Of a stretch of 64,000 nt of DNA, positions 1 to 8,173 are shown piece by piece (within the stretch, counting starts at the first letter, position 1; each line of letters opens with the position of its first letter). The position numbers and the translations under genes are program-made. The DNA is taken from the NCBI GenBank assembly GCA_022781925.1, contig JALESO010000002.1, positions 1-64,000 on the forward strand. The letters run 5' to 3'. The notes below the pieces were generated by a model. The model was given only the letters and a program-made list of their open reading frames with translations, did no database searches and was not told the DNA's origin. The DNA comes from Lachnospiraceae bacterium (GTDB lineage: Bacteria > Bacillota > Clostridia > Lachnospirales > Lachnospiraceae).

Positions 1-674
1 GGCTCACGTTTCATGAAGTTCTGGTATACTGCTGATTCCGGATCAAACATCCACTCTGTCAGCTCACTGCGGAATACAGTCGGGCAAAGAGAGTTTACAT
101 TGATGCCGTATTTAGCAGAAAGGTCACAAGCCATGGAAGAAACCATAAGATCTGCTCCACCTTTGGATGTACAGTATCCTGTGTATCCAGCCATACCGCG
201 TTTGGAACGCTGAGATGTAACAACTACCATCTTTCCGCCTTTGCCCTGAGCAACCATCTGCTCTGCAACGTATTTGCATACAACGTATACAGATTTGCAG
301 TCAGCATCCATAATGTACTGCCAGTCAGCTACAGACTGCTCTAAAATATTCTGAGGTTTGTTGAATCCGTGGCAAACAGCAAGGATATTGATCTCACCAT
401 ATTTCTCAACGGTAGCTTTCATTAAAGCTGCAACATCTTCTTCTTTTGCAGGATCTGCTGCATAATATGCACACTCGATATCCTCTGCTTTAAACTCAGC
501 CTCAAGTTCCTGTAATTTAGCAGCATTACGTCCGGTCATCATAACTTTTGCTCCTGCGTAACCATATGCTTTTGCAAGAACTTTTCCTAATGCTCCTGTT
601 GCACCTGTTACTAATGCAACTTTACCTTCTACAGAAAACATGTTGTCGACAAAGTCTTTTTTTAAACTTACCAT
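1..674 (-). CDS. SDR-family oxidoreductase (partial, C-terminus beyond the left edge)
   Basis: Classical short-chain dehydrogenase/reductase. The window holds about the first 224 codons. Visible are the cofactor loop TGATGALG at residues 23-30 (a variant of TGxxxGxG), Ser154 in VVVTSQRS, and the YxxxK pair Tyr167/Lys171. The usual NNAG stretch reads VCHGF at about 100-104. An Arg49 after the second strand (MTGRN) suggests NADP(H) preference; this is inference. It resembles the gluconate/3-keto-sugar dehydrogenase branch, but the substrate cannot be read from sequence. The ATG at 674 is preceded by aaggagg. It is transcribed away from the cupin gene at 999, with its own promoter at 802-830. 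Confidence 0.85.
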   Translation of the reverse strand, partial: MVSLKKDFVDNMFSVEGKVALVTGATGALGKVLAKAYGYAGAKVMMTGRNAAKLQELEAEFKAEDIECAYYAADPAKEEDVAALMKATVEKYGEINILAVCHGFNKPQNILEQSVADWQYIMDADCKSVYVVCKYVAEQMVAQGKGGKMVVVTSQRSKRGMAGYTGYCTSKGGADLMVSSMACDLSAKYGINVNSLCPTVFRSELTEWMFDPESAVYQNFMKRE

Positions 675-801
675 TTCCCAAAGTCCTCCTTAAAATTTAC
701 ATTGTGTTTTATTCTTGATTCCGGTTGTCGATCTATGACATCCGAAATGAGATATCTTGAATGAATCCGACGTTTTCCCATTCGTCATTTTCATCAGCTT
801 C

Positions 802-830
802 AGTATAGTTCATGTCCCTTTTTTATGCAA
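802..830 (-). promoter_or_regulatory. Sigma-A promoter for the SDR gene
   Basis: On the minus strand, -35 TTGCAT (830-825), 17-bp spacer, -10 TATACT (807-802). This gives a leader of about 120 nt before the ATG at 674. Confidence 0.6.
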
Positions 831-834
831 TACA

Positions 835-868
835 TACAATATTGTAATCAAGTTACTGTACGGTAATT
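835..868. promoter_or_regulatory. Two palindromes in the SDR/cupin divergent region (possible operators)
   Basis: TACAATATTGTA at 835-846 is a perfect 12-bp palindrome directly upstream of the SDR -35. TTACTGTACGGTAA at 855-868 is a near-perfect one. They lie between the two divergent promoters in the 324-bp gap (675-998), a natural place for a shared regulator. The regulator is unknown. Confidence 0.35.
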
Positions 869-925
869 CAGTTTCCTTTTTGTACATTATCACCAACATT
901 TTTTTGTTTTTTTACGAAGAAATTG

Positions 926-954
926 TTGATTTTTCCTTATACTGGTTGTATACT
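926..954 (+). promoter_or_regulatory. Sigma-A promoter for the cupin gene
   Basis: TTGATT at 926-931, 17-bp spacer, TATACT at 949-954. The ATG of the cupin gene is 45 bp downstream of the -10. Confidence 0.65.
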
Positions 955-998
955 TATGTTTGTAAAAAATGTCAGAAAAGAAAGGAAGGTCTTATACT

Positions 999-1358
999 AT
1001 GGCTGGCTACAAAATTACTAAAAAAGATGCTTATTATACTTACGAGGCACCAGGACACAAAGAGTGCAAATTATGCAGACTTCATGATCCGCAGGATATC
1101 GATGGCGGAAGACTGACAAACGGTCTTTCTCACTTCCTCCCAAGCGGCGGCGGCACAGAGTTCGGCGACAACGCTATGGAATCCATCTACTACATCATCG
1201 AAGGAACAATGCTGTTCAAAGGTGATGACGGTGTTGAGACAGTTCTGGAAGCAGGCGACAGCGTACATATCGCTCCGCACTCCAAAAAATGCGTTACAAA
1301 TATCGGAACAACAACTGCTCAGATGTTAGTAGTTCTTTTACCGGAAGCTGCTAAATAA
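999..1358 (+). CDS. Small single-domain cupin protein
   Basis: A 119-residue protein made almost entirely of one cupin beta-barrel: glycine-rich turn LPSGGGTEFGDN, then YYIIEGTMLFKGDDG (motif 1 region) and LEAGDSVHIAPHSKKCVTN (motif 2 region with His). Small cupins of this type are metal-binding isomerases, dioxygenases or ligand sensors; the function here is unknown. The start at 999 (MAGYKIT) is preferred over an in-frame ATG at 969, because aaaggaagg ends about 9 nt before it and the promoter lies just upstream. It is divergent from the SDR gene and may share its regulation. Confidence 0.8.
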   Translation: MAGYKITKKDAYYTYEAPGHKECKLCRLHDPQDIDGGRLTNGLSHFLPSGGGTEFGDNAMESIYYIIEGTMLFKGDDGVETVLEAGDSVHIAPHSKKCVTNIGTTTAQMLVVLLPEAAK

Positions 1359-1378
1359 TCTTATTCCAGTCTGAATAA

Positions 1379-1439
1379 AACGAATGATAGAAAAAGAACC
1401 CGGATCTCATTGATCCGGGTTCTTTTTCTATCATTCGTT
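1379..1439. terminator. Long perfect-hairpin bidirectional terminator
   Basis: Two 28-bp arms (1379-1406 and 1412-1439) are exact reverse complements around a 5-nt loop. The GC-rich core cccggatc is flanked by A-rich and T-rich runs on both sides, so it can end the cupin transcript (+) and the ABC importer transcript (-), which converge here. Confidence 0.85.
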
Positions 1440-1485
1440 ATGTTGTCATATCATATGTTCTGTGTCTTCTTTTTTCCACGACAGA

Positions 1486-2286
1486 TCAGGATAACAAGAT
1501 CCGGTCGTTGTCCAACTGTGCACCAACACCCTCTTTGAATTTTTCCAGAAGATCGGCTACCGTCAGGCCTTTCCGCTCCTCATCTTTGATATCCAGTACG
1601 ATCTCACCGGAATTCATCATCAGCGTACGGTTTCCAAGTTCCAGCGCTGACTGCATATTGTGAGTGATCATCAGGCAGGTGATCTTGTTTTCTGCCACGA
1701 TCCGTTTTGTCAGATTCAGCACTTTCTCTGCGGTAGCCGGATCCAACGCTGCGGTATGTTCATCCAGAAGCAGGATCTTCGGAGTAACCACCGTCGCCAT
1801 CAGAAGTGTCAGGGCCTGCCGTTGTCCTCCGGATAACAGTCCCACTGGATTTTTCATACGATCTTCCAATCCCATATCCAGCAGTGCCAGTTTTTCACGG
1901 AACATCTGCTTTTCTTTCTGGGAAATCCGACTGAAAAATTTGCCTTTTACAGCGGAAGCCCGCAGGTAAGCCAGAGCCAGATTTTCCTCAATACTCATAT
2001 TCGGAGCCGTTCCTTTCATCGGATCCTGAAACAGGTGACCGATGTATTTACTCCGTTTGTATTCTTTTTCATAGGTAATGTCCGTTCCATCCAGGATCAC
2101 TGCTCCTTCGTCCGCAAAAAATGTTCCGCAGATTGCATTGAACATCGTTGATTTTCCGGCACCATTGCTTCCAATAATAGTTGCAAAATCACCGTCCTGC
2201 AGTTCCAGATTCAGATGGGACAATGCTTTCTTCTCATTTACCGTTCCCGGATTGAATGTCTTGGATACATCAATTAATTGAAGCAT
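1486..2286 (-). CDS. trpZ: ABC importer ATP-binding protein (TrpZ type)
   Basis: 266-residue ATPase subunit that should power uptake of the ligand bound by the lipoprotein at 3244-4311. It has Walker A GSNGAGKST at residues 39-47, signature LLSGGQRQ, Walker B ILLLDEHTAALDP and an H-loop MITHN. The start at 2286 is chosen because gggagg lies upstream and the A of its ATG overlaps the last base of the permease stop (TAATG), which implies translational coupling. A longer reading from 2415 would lie inside the permease gene and has no support. The Trp assignment rests on the T-box leader plus the family, not on this subunit. Confidence 0.85.
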   Translation of the reverse strand: MLQLIDVSKTFNPGTVNEKKALSHLNLELQDGDFATIIGSNGAGKSTMFNAICGTFFADEGAVILDGTDITYEKEYKRSKYIGHLFQDPMKGTAPNMSIEENLALAYLRASAVKGKFFSRISQKEKQMFREKLALLDMGLEDRMKNPVGLLSGGQRQALTLLMATVVTPKILLLDEHTAALDPATAEKVLNLTKRIVAENKITCLMITHNMQSALELGNRTLMMNSGEIVLDIKDEERKGLTVADLLEKFKEGVGAQLDNDRILLS

Positions 2287-3218
2287 TACAGATTCCCTCC
2301 CTGTTTTCTTTTTGCCATTGCCGCACGTTTCGTTTTCATAAATGCAGCTTTCTGTCTCAGATACGGCAGGGAAATTGCCACTGCGACAATAATGGAAGAT
2401 ACCAGTTTCAGGCACTCTGCCGGCACATTAAACCGTAATGCAATAGCCACGATAAAACGATACAGACAACTTCCCAGGATAACACCAAAAATCCGTTTCG
2501 CCACACTTCCTTTCCCAACCAGCGTCTCACCAATGATCAGGCTGGCCAGCGCGATCGTCACCTGGCCGGTTCCGATGTTGATATCACAGGAACGCTGATA
2601 CTGGGCCAGCAGTCCGCCGGACAGACCCGTCATGGCATTTGCCACGCACAGACCGACGGTAATCGTAAAGATCGGACTGATAGAAGAAGCCCGCACCATA
2701 AACGGGTTGTCGCCGGTTGCCCGGATGGATAATCCAAGCCGGGTTCCCAGAAACAGAATCAACACGATTGCAACGATCACAATGATAATAAGAATTGCAA
2801 TAATCTCATACCAGTTGCCACCAATGGCTTCTTTTGCCATCGTGAAAATAGTTTTGCTGGCAAACAGGTTGATGGTGGAAGAAAATCCCATGACTGCAAT
2901 ATTGATGGTGTACAATCCCGTATTTACGATAATACCCGCAAGAATAGATTCCACTCCAAGGCGGGTCTGCAGGAATGCAGTCACAAATCCGGATGCCACA
3001 CCGGCTCCCATCGCAGCCAGCAGTCCCAGAAACGGATGTCCCTGTAAAGTTACCATAGCGCAGACTGCACAGCCGAGAGTAAAACAGCCATCCGTGGAAA
3101 GATCTGCAATATTTAAAATCGAAAATGATACAAACAGCGCCAGCGCAACCAGCGCGTAGATACATCCCAGTTCAATGGCACTTTGTGCCAGTGAAACAGT
3201 AAAAATTGATGACAACAT
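2286..3218 (-). CDS. trpY: ABC importer permease (TrpY type)
   Basis: 310-residue integral membrane protein of the BPD_transp_2 class, with about eight to nine hydrophobic segments and a basic C-terminal tail (KTKRAAMAKRKQ). This permease class pairs with ABC_sub_bind-type lipoproteins, and the order lipoprotein, permease, ATPase is the standard three-gene importer. The ATG at 3218 has aggag 11 nt upstream. The gap to the upstream lipoprotein gene is 25 bp, so the three genes are one operon. Confidence 0.85.
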   Translation of the reverse strand: MLSSIFTVSLAQSAIELGCIYALVALALFVSFSILNIADLSTDGCFTLGCAVCAMVTLQGHPFLGLLAAMGAGVASGFVTAFLQTRLGVESILAGIIVNTGLYTINIAVMGFSSTINLFASKTIFTMAKEAIGGNWYEIIAILIIIVIVAIVLILFLGTRLGLSIRATGDNPFMVRASSISPIFTITVGLCVANAMTGLSGGLLAQYQRSCDINIGTGQVTIALASLIIGETLVGKGSVAKRIFGVILGSCLYRFIVAIALRFNVPAECLKLVSSIIVAVAISLPYLRQKAAFMKTKRAAMAKRKQGGNL

Positions 3219-3243
3219 AATGATTGATACTCCTGATTTTATT

Positions 3244-4311
3244 TTATTTGAATTCCTGAGCAGTTGTAGTTTCTTTTACCTGCTCACACATATCAGCAAA
3301 CATACTGTAATCCAAGCCAAGTTTTGCTGCTGTGTCTGTATTGATGGTTGCAATACCATTGTTCATAGTCTGTACCGGAGTTGTTGCCGGGTCAGCACCA
3401 TTTACCAGAATATCCACTACCATGTCGGCAGTTGCCTTTCCAAGTTCCTCATAATTTACACCATATCCGCAGAATGCACCGTTTAATGCGAAGGAATCAG
3501 CGCCACAGTACTGTGGAACTTTTGCATCCTGGAATTTTTCAAAAATAGCAAGTTCTGCTGTCATAACAGTATTGTCGGTCGGTGTAAATACTGCTTCACA
3601 ACCTGCTGCAATCAGTGCATCCGCACCAAGGGAAATCTCATCGTTTGTTGTTCCTGTTTTCTCCACACATTCAATTCCTTTGGCTTCCAGATATTTTTTT
3701 GCATCTGCAATCGGCTGTGTAGAAGCATCCTGTCCTTTGTCATATAACAGACCAACTTTCTTGATATCCGGCTGAGCTGCCAGCATCAGATCAAGAATTG
3801 CTTCTGTGTCAAGCATATCTGAAGTACCTGTGATATTGCTGCCCGGTTTTTCCATACTATCTACCAGTCCTGTGATAACCGGATCAGATACTGCTGAAAA
3901 TACAACCGGTGTCTGTGTCTCTTCTGTTGCCGCCTGCATTACCATTGCAACCGGTGTTGCAACCGGAACGATAGCATCTACACCGTCATTGATCAGGTCG
4001 CTTGCAATCTGGTTCATGACGGTTGCATCTGCCTGACCGTTATATGTGTGGCCATCATAATCAAATGTCACACCAAGTTCTTTTCCTTTTGCATCCAGCT
4101 CTTCTTTGACCGCTTTTACGATCTGATTTAAGGATGCATCATCTACATACTGTACAATACCTACTTTGTACACTTTTCCATCTGCTGCCTCTTCTGTTGC
4201 AGATGTGTTTTTTCCTGCATCTTTCTGGTCAGTGGACTGACCACCACAGCCTGCTAAAACAGTTGCTGCCATTGCACATCCAAGTACCATTGCCAAAATT
4301 CTCTTTTTCAT
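3244..4311 (-). CDS. trpX: ABC importer substrate-binding lipoprotein (TrpX type)
   Basis: 355-residue lipoprotein of the ABC_sub_bind family (putative tryptophan/tyrosine-binding). It starts MKKRILAM and has a lipobox LAGC, so the mature protein is anchored by Cys outside the membrane. A low-complexity linker rich in D, K, T and E leads to two alpha/beta lobes beginning VYKVGIVQYVDD. The start at 4311 is used because gaggag lies 9 nt upstream; an in-frame ATG at 4335 has no ribosome binding site. The gene is first in its operon, about 300 bp behind a Trp T-box, which is the best evidence for tryptophan as ligand. Confidence 0.85.
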   Translation of the reverse strand: MKKRILAMVLGCAMAATVLAGCGGQSTDQKDAGKNTSATEEAADGKVYKVGIVQYVDDASLNQIVKAVKEELDAKGKELGVTFDYDGHTYNGQADATVMNQIASDLINDGVDAIVPVATPVAMVMQAATEETQTPVVFSAVSDPVITGLVDSMEKPGSNITGTSDMLDTEAILDLMLAAQPDIKKVGLLYDKGQDASTQPIADAKKYLEAKGIECVEKTGTTNDEISLGADALIAAGCEAVFTPTDNTVMTAELAIFEKFQDAKVPQYCGADSFALNGAFCGYGVNYEELGKATADMVVDILVNGADPATTPVQTMNNGIATINTDTAAKLGLDYSMFADMCEQVKETTTAQEFK

Positions 4312-4341
4312 CTTTTTACTCTCCTCTTCTTTCATATTGTT

Positions 4342-4521
4342 TATTCAGAGCCAGCCATCTCGATGAACCGAGCTTTAGCGAGGGCCGCTTCTTGAATATC
4401 ATTCAAGAAGACTCCTTAATATATCGCTTCATCTCGATGTGGCTCACATGCCCTTCTTGAACCCTGTTCAAGAAGTATCCCTCACAAAAACAGTTCGGTC
4501 AAATCTGCTTGGCTCTGAATA
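4342..4521. repeat. MITE-like palindromic element
   Basis: A 180-bp block whose outer 12 bp are exact inverted repeats (tattcagagcca at 4342-4353; its complement at 4510-4521). Inside the outer TA the ends read TTCAGAGCCA, so each end is flanked by TA, as a TA target duplication would look. The halves stay similar as inverted copies for about 70 bp, and each contains a hairpin with arms TTCTTGAA/TTCAAGAA. The 10-mer catctcgatg recurs directly at 4356 and 4430. It has no coding capacity. It lies between the T-box terminator and trpX, so it is transcribed as 5' leader. Confidence 0.6.
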
Positions 4522-4524
4522 TAA

Positions 4525-4826
4525 CAAAAAACCGCCTCAAGATAAACTTATCCTGAGACGGTAATAAACTTGTTATTATCGCGGTACCACTCAAATTGGC
4601 GTGACGCCCACTCTGTTATGTACGCATTCATACATACCGACTTGATAACGGGTTCGGATCCCGGCATCCCCTACTCTCAAATCAATTTCAGGAAGCCCTC
4701 AAAAGTCCATTCAGCTTTCTCCTCATGCTGCACTCACACCAACGGCAACTCTCTGAAAATCAGTTCGACATTTCTGTCTCCAGCTTACTACTCTTCTTCA
4801 ACGGTTTCAATTTGTTTTCTTATATG
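4525..4826 (-). promoter_or_regulatory. T-box riboswitch leader, specifier TGG (tryptophan)
   Basis: The minus strand contains the T-box core GAGTGGTACCGCG (4592-4580), followed by a terminator hairpin (4561-4532, ccgtctcagg paired with cttgaggcgg) and a T run. Upstream are Stem I elements: an AGTA-containing bulge, then CAGAGAG and GTTGGTG distal-loop motifs. The specifier context GAA-TGG-A puts TGG at 4709-4707. Uncharged tRNA-Trp should stabilise the antiterminator and switch on trpXYZ when tryptophan is short. Confidence 0.88.
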
Positions 4827-4832
4827 TGCTTT

Positions 4833-4861
4833 AGTCTATTACATTCTTGAAATTTTGTCAA
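4833..4861 (-). promoter_or_regulatory. Promoter of the T-box/trpXYZ transcript
   Basis: Consensus TTGACA (4861-4856), 17-bp spacer, TAGACT (4838-4833). The predicted transcription start is about 4826, just before the T-box Stem I. Confidence 0.75.
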
Positions 4862-4886
4862 TCAGTTTTCTGATTTTTCTCACATT

Positions 4887-5831
4887 TTATGTGAAGTATA
4901 CGAGACTGTCTTCCGGTTCTTCCGCCTTTACCACTTCTTTTGCATACAGAACCGGTCCTTTTCCCCGATATTCCTTTGCAAACTCATTGTGGATCTGTGC
5001 AGTCACATAGACCCAGGACTTATGCGGAATCTCCATCGCATTCTCATATTTACATTTCAGACCGATAAACTGAATATCCTCTGCACAACAGGTCATGGCA
5101 AAACGTCCCGGTACCATCATCGGTTTTTTACCGAATTTATCCGGACGGTAGACAAGTCCCAGAAAACGAACGGTCTTTCCTTCATATTTCTGCGGATTAT
5201 CCTGAACATCCAGATAAAAGATACCATAGTCTGCATCTGTAATCTCGATGACATCCTGTTCCAGATCATATGGAAGTTCATCTGCGTCGCTCTCATCAAT
5301 GGTTCCGTCTTCCCGTTCATATACAATCTGTGCACGACGGTTTACAGCCTTGATCGTTCTGCGGAATTTTGCTTTCGGTGTATCCGCGGTACAGCGGTTA
5401 AATATAACCACATCTGTATGGAACACCTGCTCCATCATCATGGCACGCATATTATTCAAATACATCTCAAAAGTGGATGCATCCACGGTAGCCAGAGACT
5501 GTACGATCTCCCATCCTTTCGGGAGCTTCATCTCAAGAATCTTCGCTGCTTCCCAAGTACCGTTATACTCGATAAATACCTGATCCGGCTTGATGGTGTC
5601 ATCACAGTCTTTCAGATATTCTTCTGTAAACGCTTCTTCGGACTCCACAGCCACAACTGTGATCTTGTCTTTTGCCAGTGCTTCTTCATCGTATTCTTCA
5701 TCACCATCTTCGCAGGCGATGATCAGACTGCGGGAGCCGATCCCAAAATCGTTCTCCTGAAGCGTCTGTGTGATCAGGGAAGTTTTTCCACTGTCCATAA
5801 AACCGGTAAATAAATATACTGGTATATCCAT
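4887..5831 (-). CDS. CobW/COG0523-type GTPase fused to a TIGR03943-like C-terminal domain
   Basis: 314 residues. The N-terminal part is a G3E-type GTPase with P-loop TGFMDSGKTS at about 9-18, but it lacks the CxCC metal motif of canonical COG0523 proteins. The C-terminal part from about residue 205 (KTVRFLGLVYR, then MTCCAEDIQFIGL) resembles the soluble domain of TIGR03943/DUF1980 proteins, which are usually separate and work with a DUF318 permease. Such pairs are linked to metal homeostasis. The gene is followed by the T-box unit and preceded by a second CobW gene, so a metal-trafficking pair is likely. The metal is not known. Confidence 0.75.
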   Translation of the reverse strand: MDIPVYLFTGFMDSGKTSLITQTLQENDFGIGSRSLIIACEDGDEEYDEEALAKDKITVVAVESEEAFTEEYLKDCDDTIKPDQVFIEYNGTWEAAKILEMKLPKGWEIVQSLATVDASTFEMYLNNMRAMMMEQVFHTDVVIFNRCTADTPKAKFRRTIKAVNRRAQIVYEREDGTIDESDADELPYDLEQDVIEITDADYGIFYLDVQDNPQKYEGKTVRFLGLVYRPDKFGKKPMMVPGRFAMTCCAEDIQFIGLKCKYENAMEIPHKSWVYVTAQIHNEFAKEYRGKGPVLYAKEVVKAEEPEDSLVYFT

Positions 5832-5960
5832 ATCTGCTCGTTTCTCTCTTTTCTATTATATTTTCCTGTCTGCTCTGTCCGAACGGATCCTATTCTGTTC
5901 CGAAACAATACTTTTCCGAATAGTATTACCTTCCGGAACATCCGACCAGTTCTTATATCT

Positions 5961-7100
5961 CTAGTTCAGTTCAAACAGTTCTTCTAATTTATGCTCGTCG
6001 ATATCAGTACCGATGACGCAGAGACGTCCGGTGTAATCCGGCTCACCGTCACGCAGTTCATACTCACCCGGAACCATATCGAAATAGATCCATGTGCCAT
6101 CTTCCGCCGGAACCATTCCTTTTGCACGCAGAATGCTGCCGTAATCTTCAGTATCACAGAAGGTCTTCAGGATAGACTCGATCTTCTCTTTTGTATATTT
6201 GTGCGGAGTCTCTTTGCCCCAGCTTGTAAATACTTCATCTGCATCATGATCATGATGGTGATGATCGTGGTCATGGCATCCGCAGGTGCATCCCTCTCCA
6301 TGGTCATGGTCGTGATCATGATGATGCTCGTGGTCGTGATGATGCTCATGCTCGTGGTCATGATCCTCGTGATCGTGATGATGCTCATGCTCGTGGTCAT
6401 GGTCGTGATCATGATGATGTTCGTGATCGTGGTCATGGTCGTGATCATGATGATGCTCATGGTGATGTTCTTCGTATTCTTTCATCATCTCCTGCATCAG
6501 GGAATCCTGCTGCTCGATTACTTTCAGGATCTGCTCACCGGTGATGGAATCCCAAGGAGTTGTAATGATCGCAGCCTTCGGATTTATTTTCTGGATCTCT
6601 TTTACACAAAGCTCCAGTTTTTCCTCTTTCATATTCTGAGTTCTGCTCAGGACAATGGTTGTTGCATTTTCGATCTGGTTGTTGAAGAACTCTCCAAATG
6701 CTTTCATCTGTTTGGTTGCTTTCATTGCATTTGCAACGGTAACCAGTGCGTTTAATTTTACGTCGTGATCTTTCTCCATGTCTTTTACAGAAGACATAAC
6801 ATCAGAAAGTTTGCCTACTCCGGACGGCTCAATGAGGATACGGTCCGGATGGTAAGTCTCGATGACTTCGTTCAGGCTGCGGCTGAAATCTCCAACCAGG
6901 GAACAGCAGATACAACCGGAATTCAGTTCTTTGATCTCGATACCGGCATCTTTTAAGAAACCGCCATCAATGCCTACTTCACCATACTCGTTCTCTACCA
7001 GAACTACTTTTTCACCGGAGAAAACTTCTTCCAGCATTTTTTTAATAAAAGTTGTTTTTCCGGCTCCGAGGAATCCGGAAATAATGTCTATCTTTGTCAT
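5961..7100 (-). CDS. COG0523 (CobW/ZNG-type) metallochaperone GTPase with His-rich insert
   Basis: 379 residues. P-loop SGFLGAGKTTF at 8-18, the family metal motif GCICC at about 62-66, and a SRTQ-type base-recognition motif. Between about residues 212 and 290 nearly every residue is H, D or E, interrupted by a small Cys cluster (CTCGCHDHD). After that comes the CobW C-terminal domain (GTWIYFDMVPGEYELRDG). COG0523 proteins deliver metal (often Zn2+) using GTP, and the His-rich stretch is a probable metal store or loading site. The ATG at 7100 is preceded by aaagga. Confidence 0.85.
   Translation of the reverse strand: MTKIDIISGFLGAGKTTFIKKMLEEVFSGEKVVLVENEYGEVGIDGGFLKDAGIEIKELNSGCICCSLVGDFSRSLNEVIETYHPDRILIEPSGVGKLSDVMSSVKDMEKDHDVKLNALVTVANAMKATKQMKAFGEFFNNQIENATTIVLSRTQNMKEEKLELCVKEIQKINPKAAIITTPWDSITGEQILKVIEQQDSLMQEMMKEYEEHHHEHHHDHDHDHDHEHHHDHDHDHEHEHHHDHEDHDHEHEHHHDHEHHHDHDHDHGEGCTCGCHDHDHHHHDHDADEVFTSWGKETPHKYTKEKIESILKTFCDTEDYGSILRAKGMVPAEDGTWIYFDMVPGEYELRDGEPDYTGRLCVIGTDIDEHKLEELFELN
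6240..6475. repeat. Degenerate in-gene tandem repeat coding His/Asp/Glu
   Basis: A run of near-identical short units built from catgat, catggt, gatgatg and ctcgtg triplets on the plus strand. It encodes the His-rich insert of the COG0523 GTPase. Such a tract can change length by slippage. Confidence 0.8.
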
Positions 7101-7140
7101 TTTATATCATCCTTTCTGCTACAATAGATTTATGGTTACT

Positions 7141-7163
7141 ATTCCTTACAGCCAGTAAGGAAT
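7141..7163. promoter_or_regulatory. Inverted repeat upstream of the His-rich GTPase gene
   Basis: Perfect 9-bp arms attccttac/gtaaggaat around a 5-nt centre, about 40-60 bp upstream of the ATG at 7100. Without a T run on either side it looks more like an operator than a terminator. It does not match the Zur or Fur box I know, so the regulator is open. Confidence 0.35.
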
Positions 7164-7231
7164 GATCCATCTTGTTTCTTAATCCTGATCTCTGAATTTC
7201 CACCCTTTGACAGATTATTTTAAGTCCGAAA

Positions 7232-8143
7232 TCAGGAATTGTCAAGGTGTGTCACATAGCCTTTCAGTCCCATGAAAGCCGGATGGTAGGACTCCTTTGC
7301 CCTGCGCAGACCTTCCACGCCGCTGTCATCCTCACGATTGACATACTTATACCCGGCTGCCGCATGCTCCGCAAACTGCTGATTGATCATTGGATAAGCG
7401 CCCGGAACATCCGAAAAAGCTTTCTCGATATGCACCACATACATGTCCTGGTTCAGCTCTTCTCCAATGGCAAACGCTACCACATCCCCCTCCGGCTCCA
7501 GCCGCAGCAATCCTCCGGTAAGGTGCAGTTCCTTCATCAGCCGCAGCGCATTGAACGTCACACACAGTTCGTCCAGTTTCTCCTCATCCTGTTCACAGTC
7601 ATTGATCCTGCGCCATTCCAGTCCCATCTGAAAACATTCTTCCACATTTTCATCGGTGATCGGTTCATATACCCAGTCCGGATACAGATTTTTAAACTTG
7701 TTCACATGATTCTTTTTACCATGGTATTTCTTTCCAGATAATGCCACAAGTTTTTCCCGCTCATACACATAGTCCGCCAGGTCACGCTCATACTCAACCT
7801 GATATTTACCCGGAAACCACGTTTCCAACTGCTCCACATCTTTCGGTGTGGTCAGATGCAGCGCAAAGGGCTTACCATCCGCCGCAAAATATTCCTCCAG
7901 TGTCAGGATCGCCTGTTTTACGTTTTCCGGCTCACCAAGGGGCATGGAGACACTGTTGAAATCCGTCAGATCCGCAAAAATCAGACAGTCGTTGACCATG
8001 GCATATCCCGTCTTATATTTTCTACCCCAGAGATAGATGTTTGCAAAACACAGATCACAGCCTTTGTCCTGCTTCGCATCCAGGTAGGCATCCATCCATT
8101 CCTTATCGGACAGTTGTACTTTTTTTACTTCCAGTCTGCTCAT
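7232..8143 (-). CDS. DUF2156 / phosphatidylglycerol lysyltransferase-like GNAT-fold protein
   Basis: 303 residues, soluble. The family signature YHGKKNHVNKFKNLYP sits near the middle, followed by a GNAT-like half ending GLRRAKESYHPAFMGLKGY. The fold is that of the C-terminal catalytic domain of MprF and of FemXAB-type aminoacyl transferases. This branch (COG4866) has no membrane domain and no settled substrate. The stop is 88 bp from the downstream GTPase start; upstream the ABC exporter gene ends 30 bp before its ATG, so the exporter and this gene are probably co-transcribed. Confidence 0.75.
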   Translation of the reverse strand: MSRLEVKKVQLSDKEWMDAYLDAKQDKGCDLCFANIYLWGRKYKTGYAMVNDCLIFADLTDFNSVSMPLGEPENVKQAILTLEEYFAADGKPFALHLTTPKDVEQLETWFPGKYQVEYERDLADYVYEREKLVALSGKKYHGKKNHVNKFKNLYPDWVYEPITDENVEECFQMGLEWRRINDCEQDEEKLDELCVTFNALRLMKELHLTGGLLRLEPEGDVVAFAIGEELNQDMYVVHIEKAFSDVPGAYPMINQQFAEHAAAGYKYVNREDDSGVEGLRRAKESYHPAFMGLKGYVTHLDNS

Positions 8144-8173
8144 ATATATTGTTCTTTTTCCTTTACTAAAAAC

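Noticed and set aside
5991-6755. Open frames opposite or out of phase with the His-rich tract
   Set aside because: They translate the repeat into Met/Val/Ile or Met/Thr/Ile runs; the COG0523 frame has all the conserved motifs.
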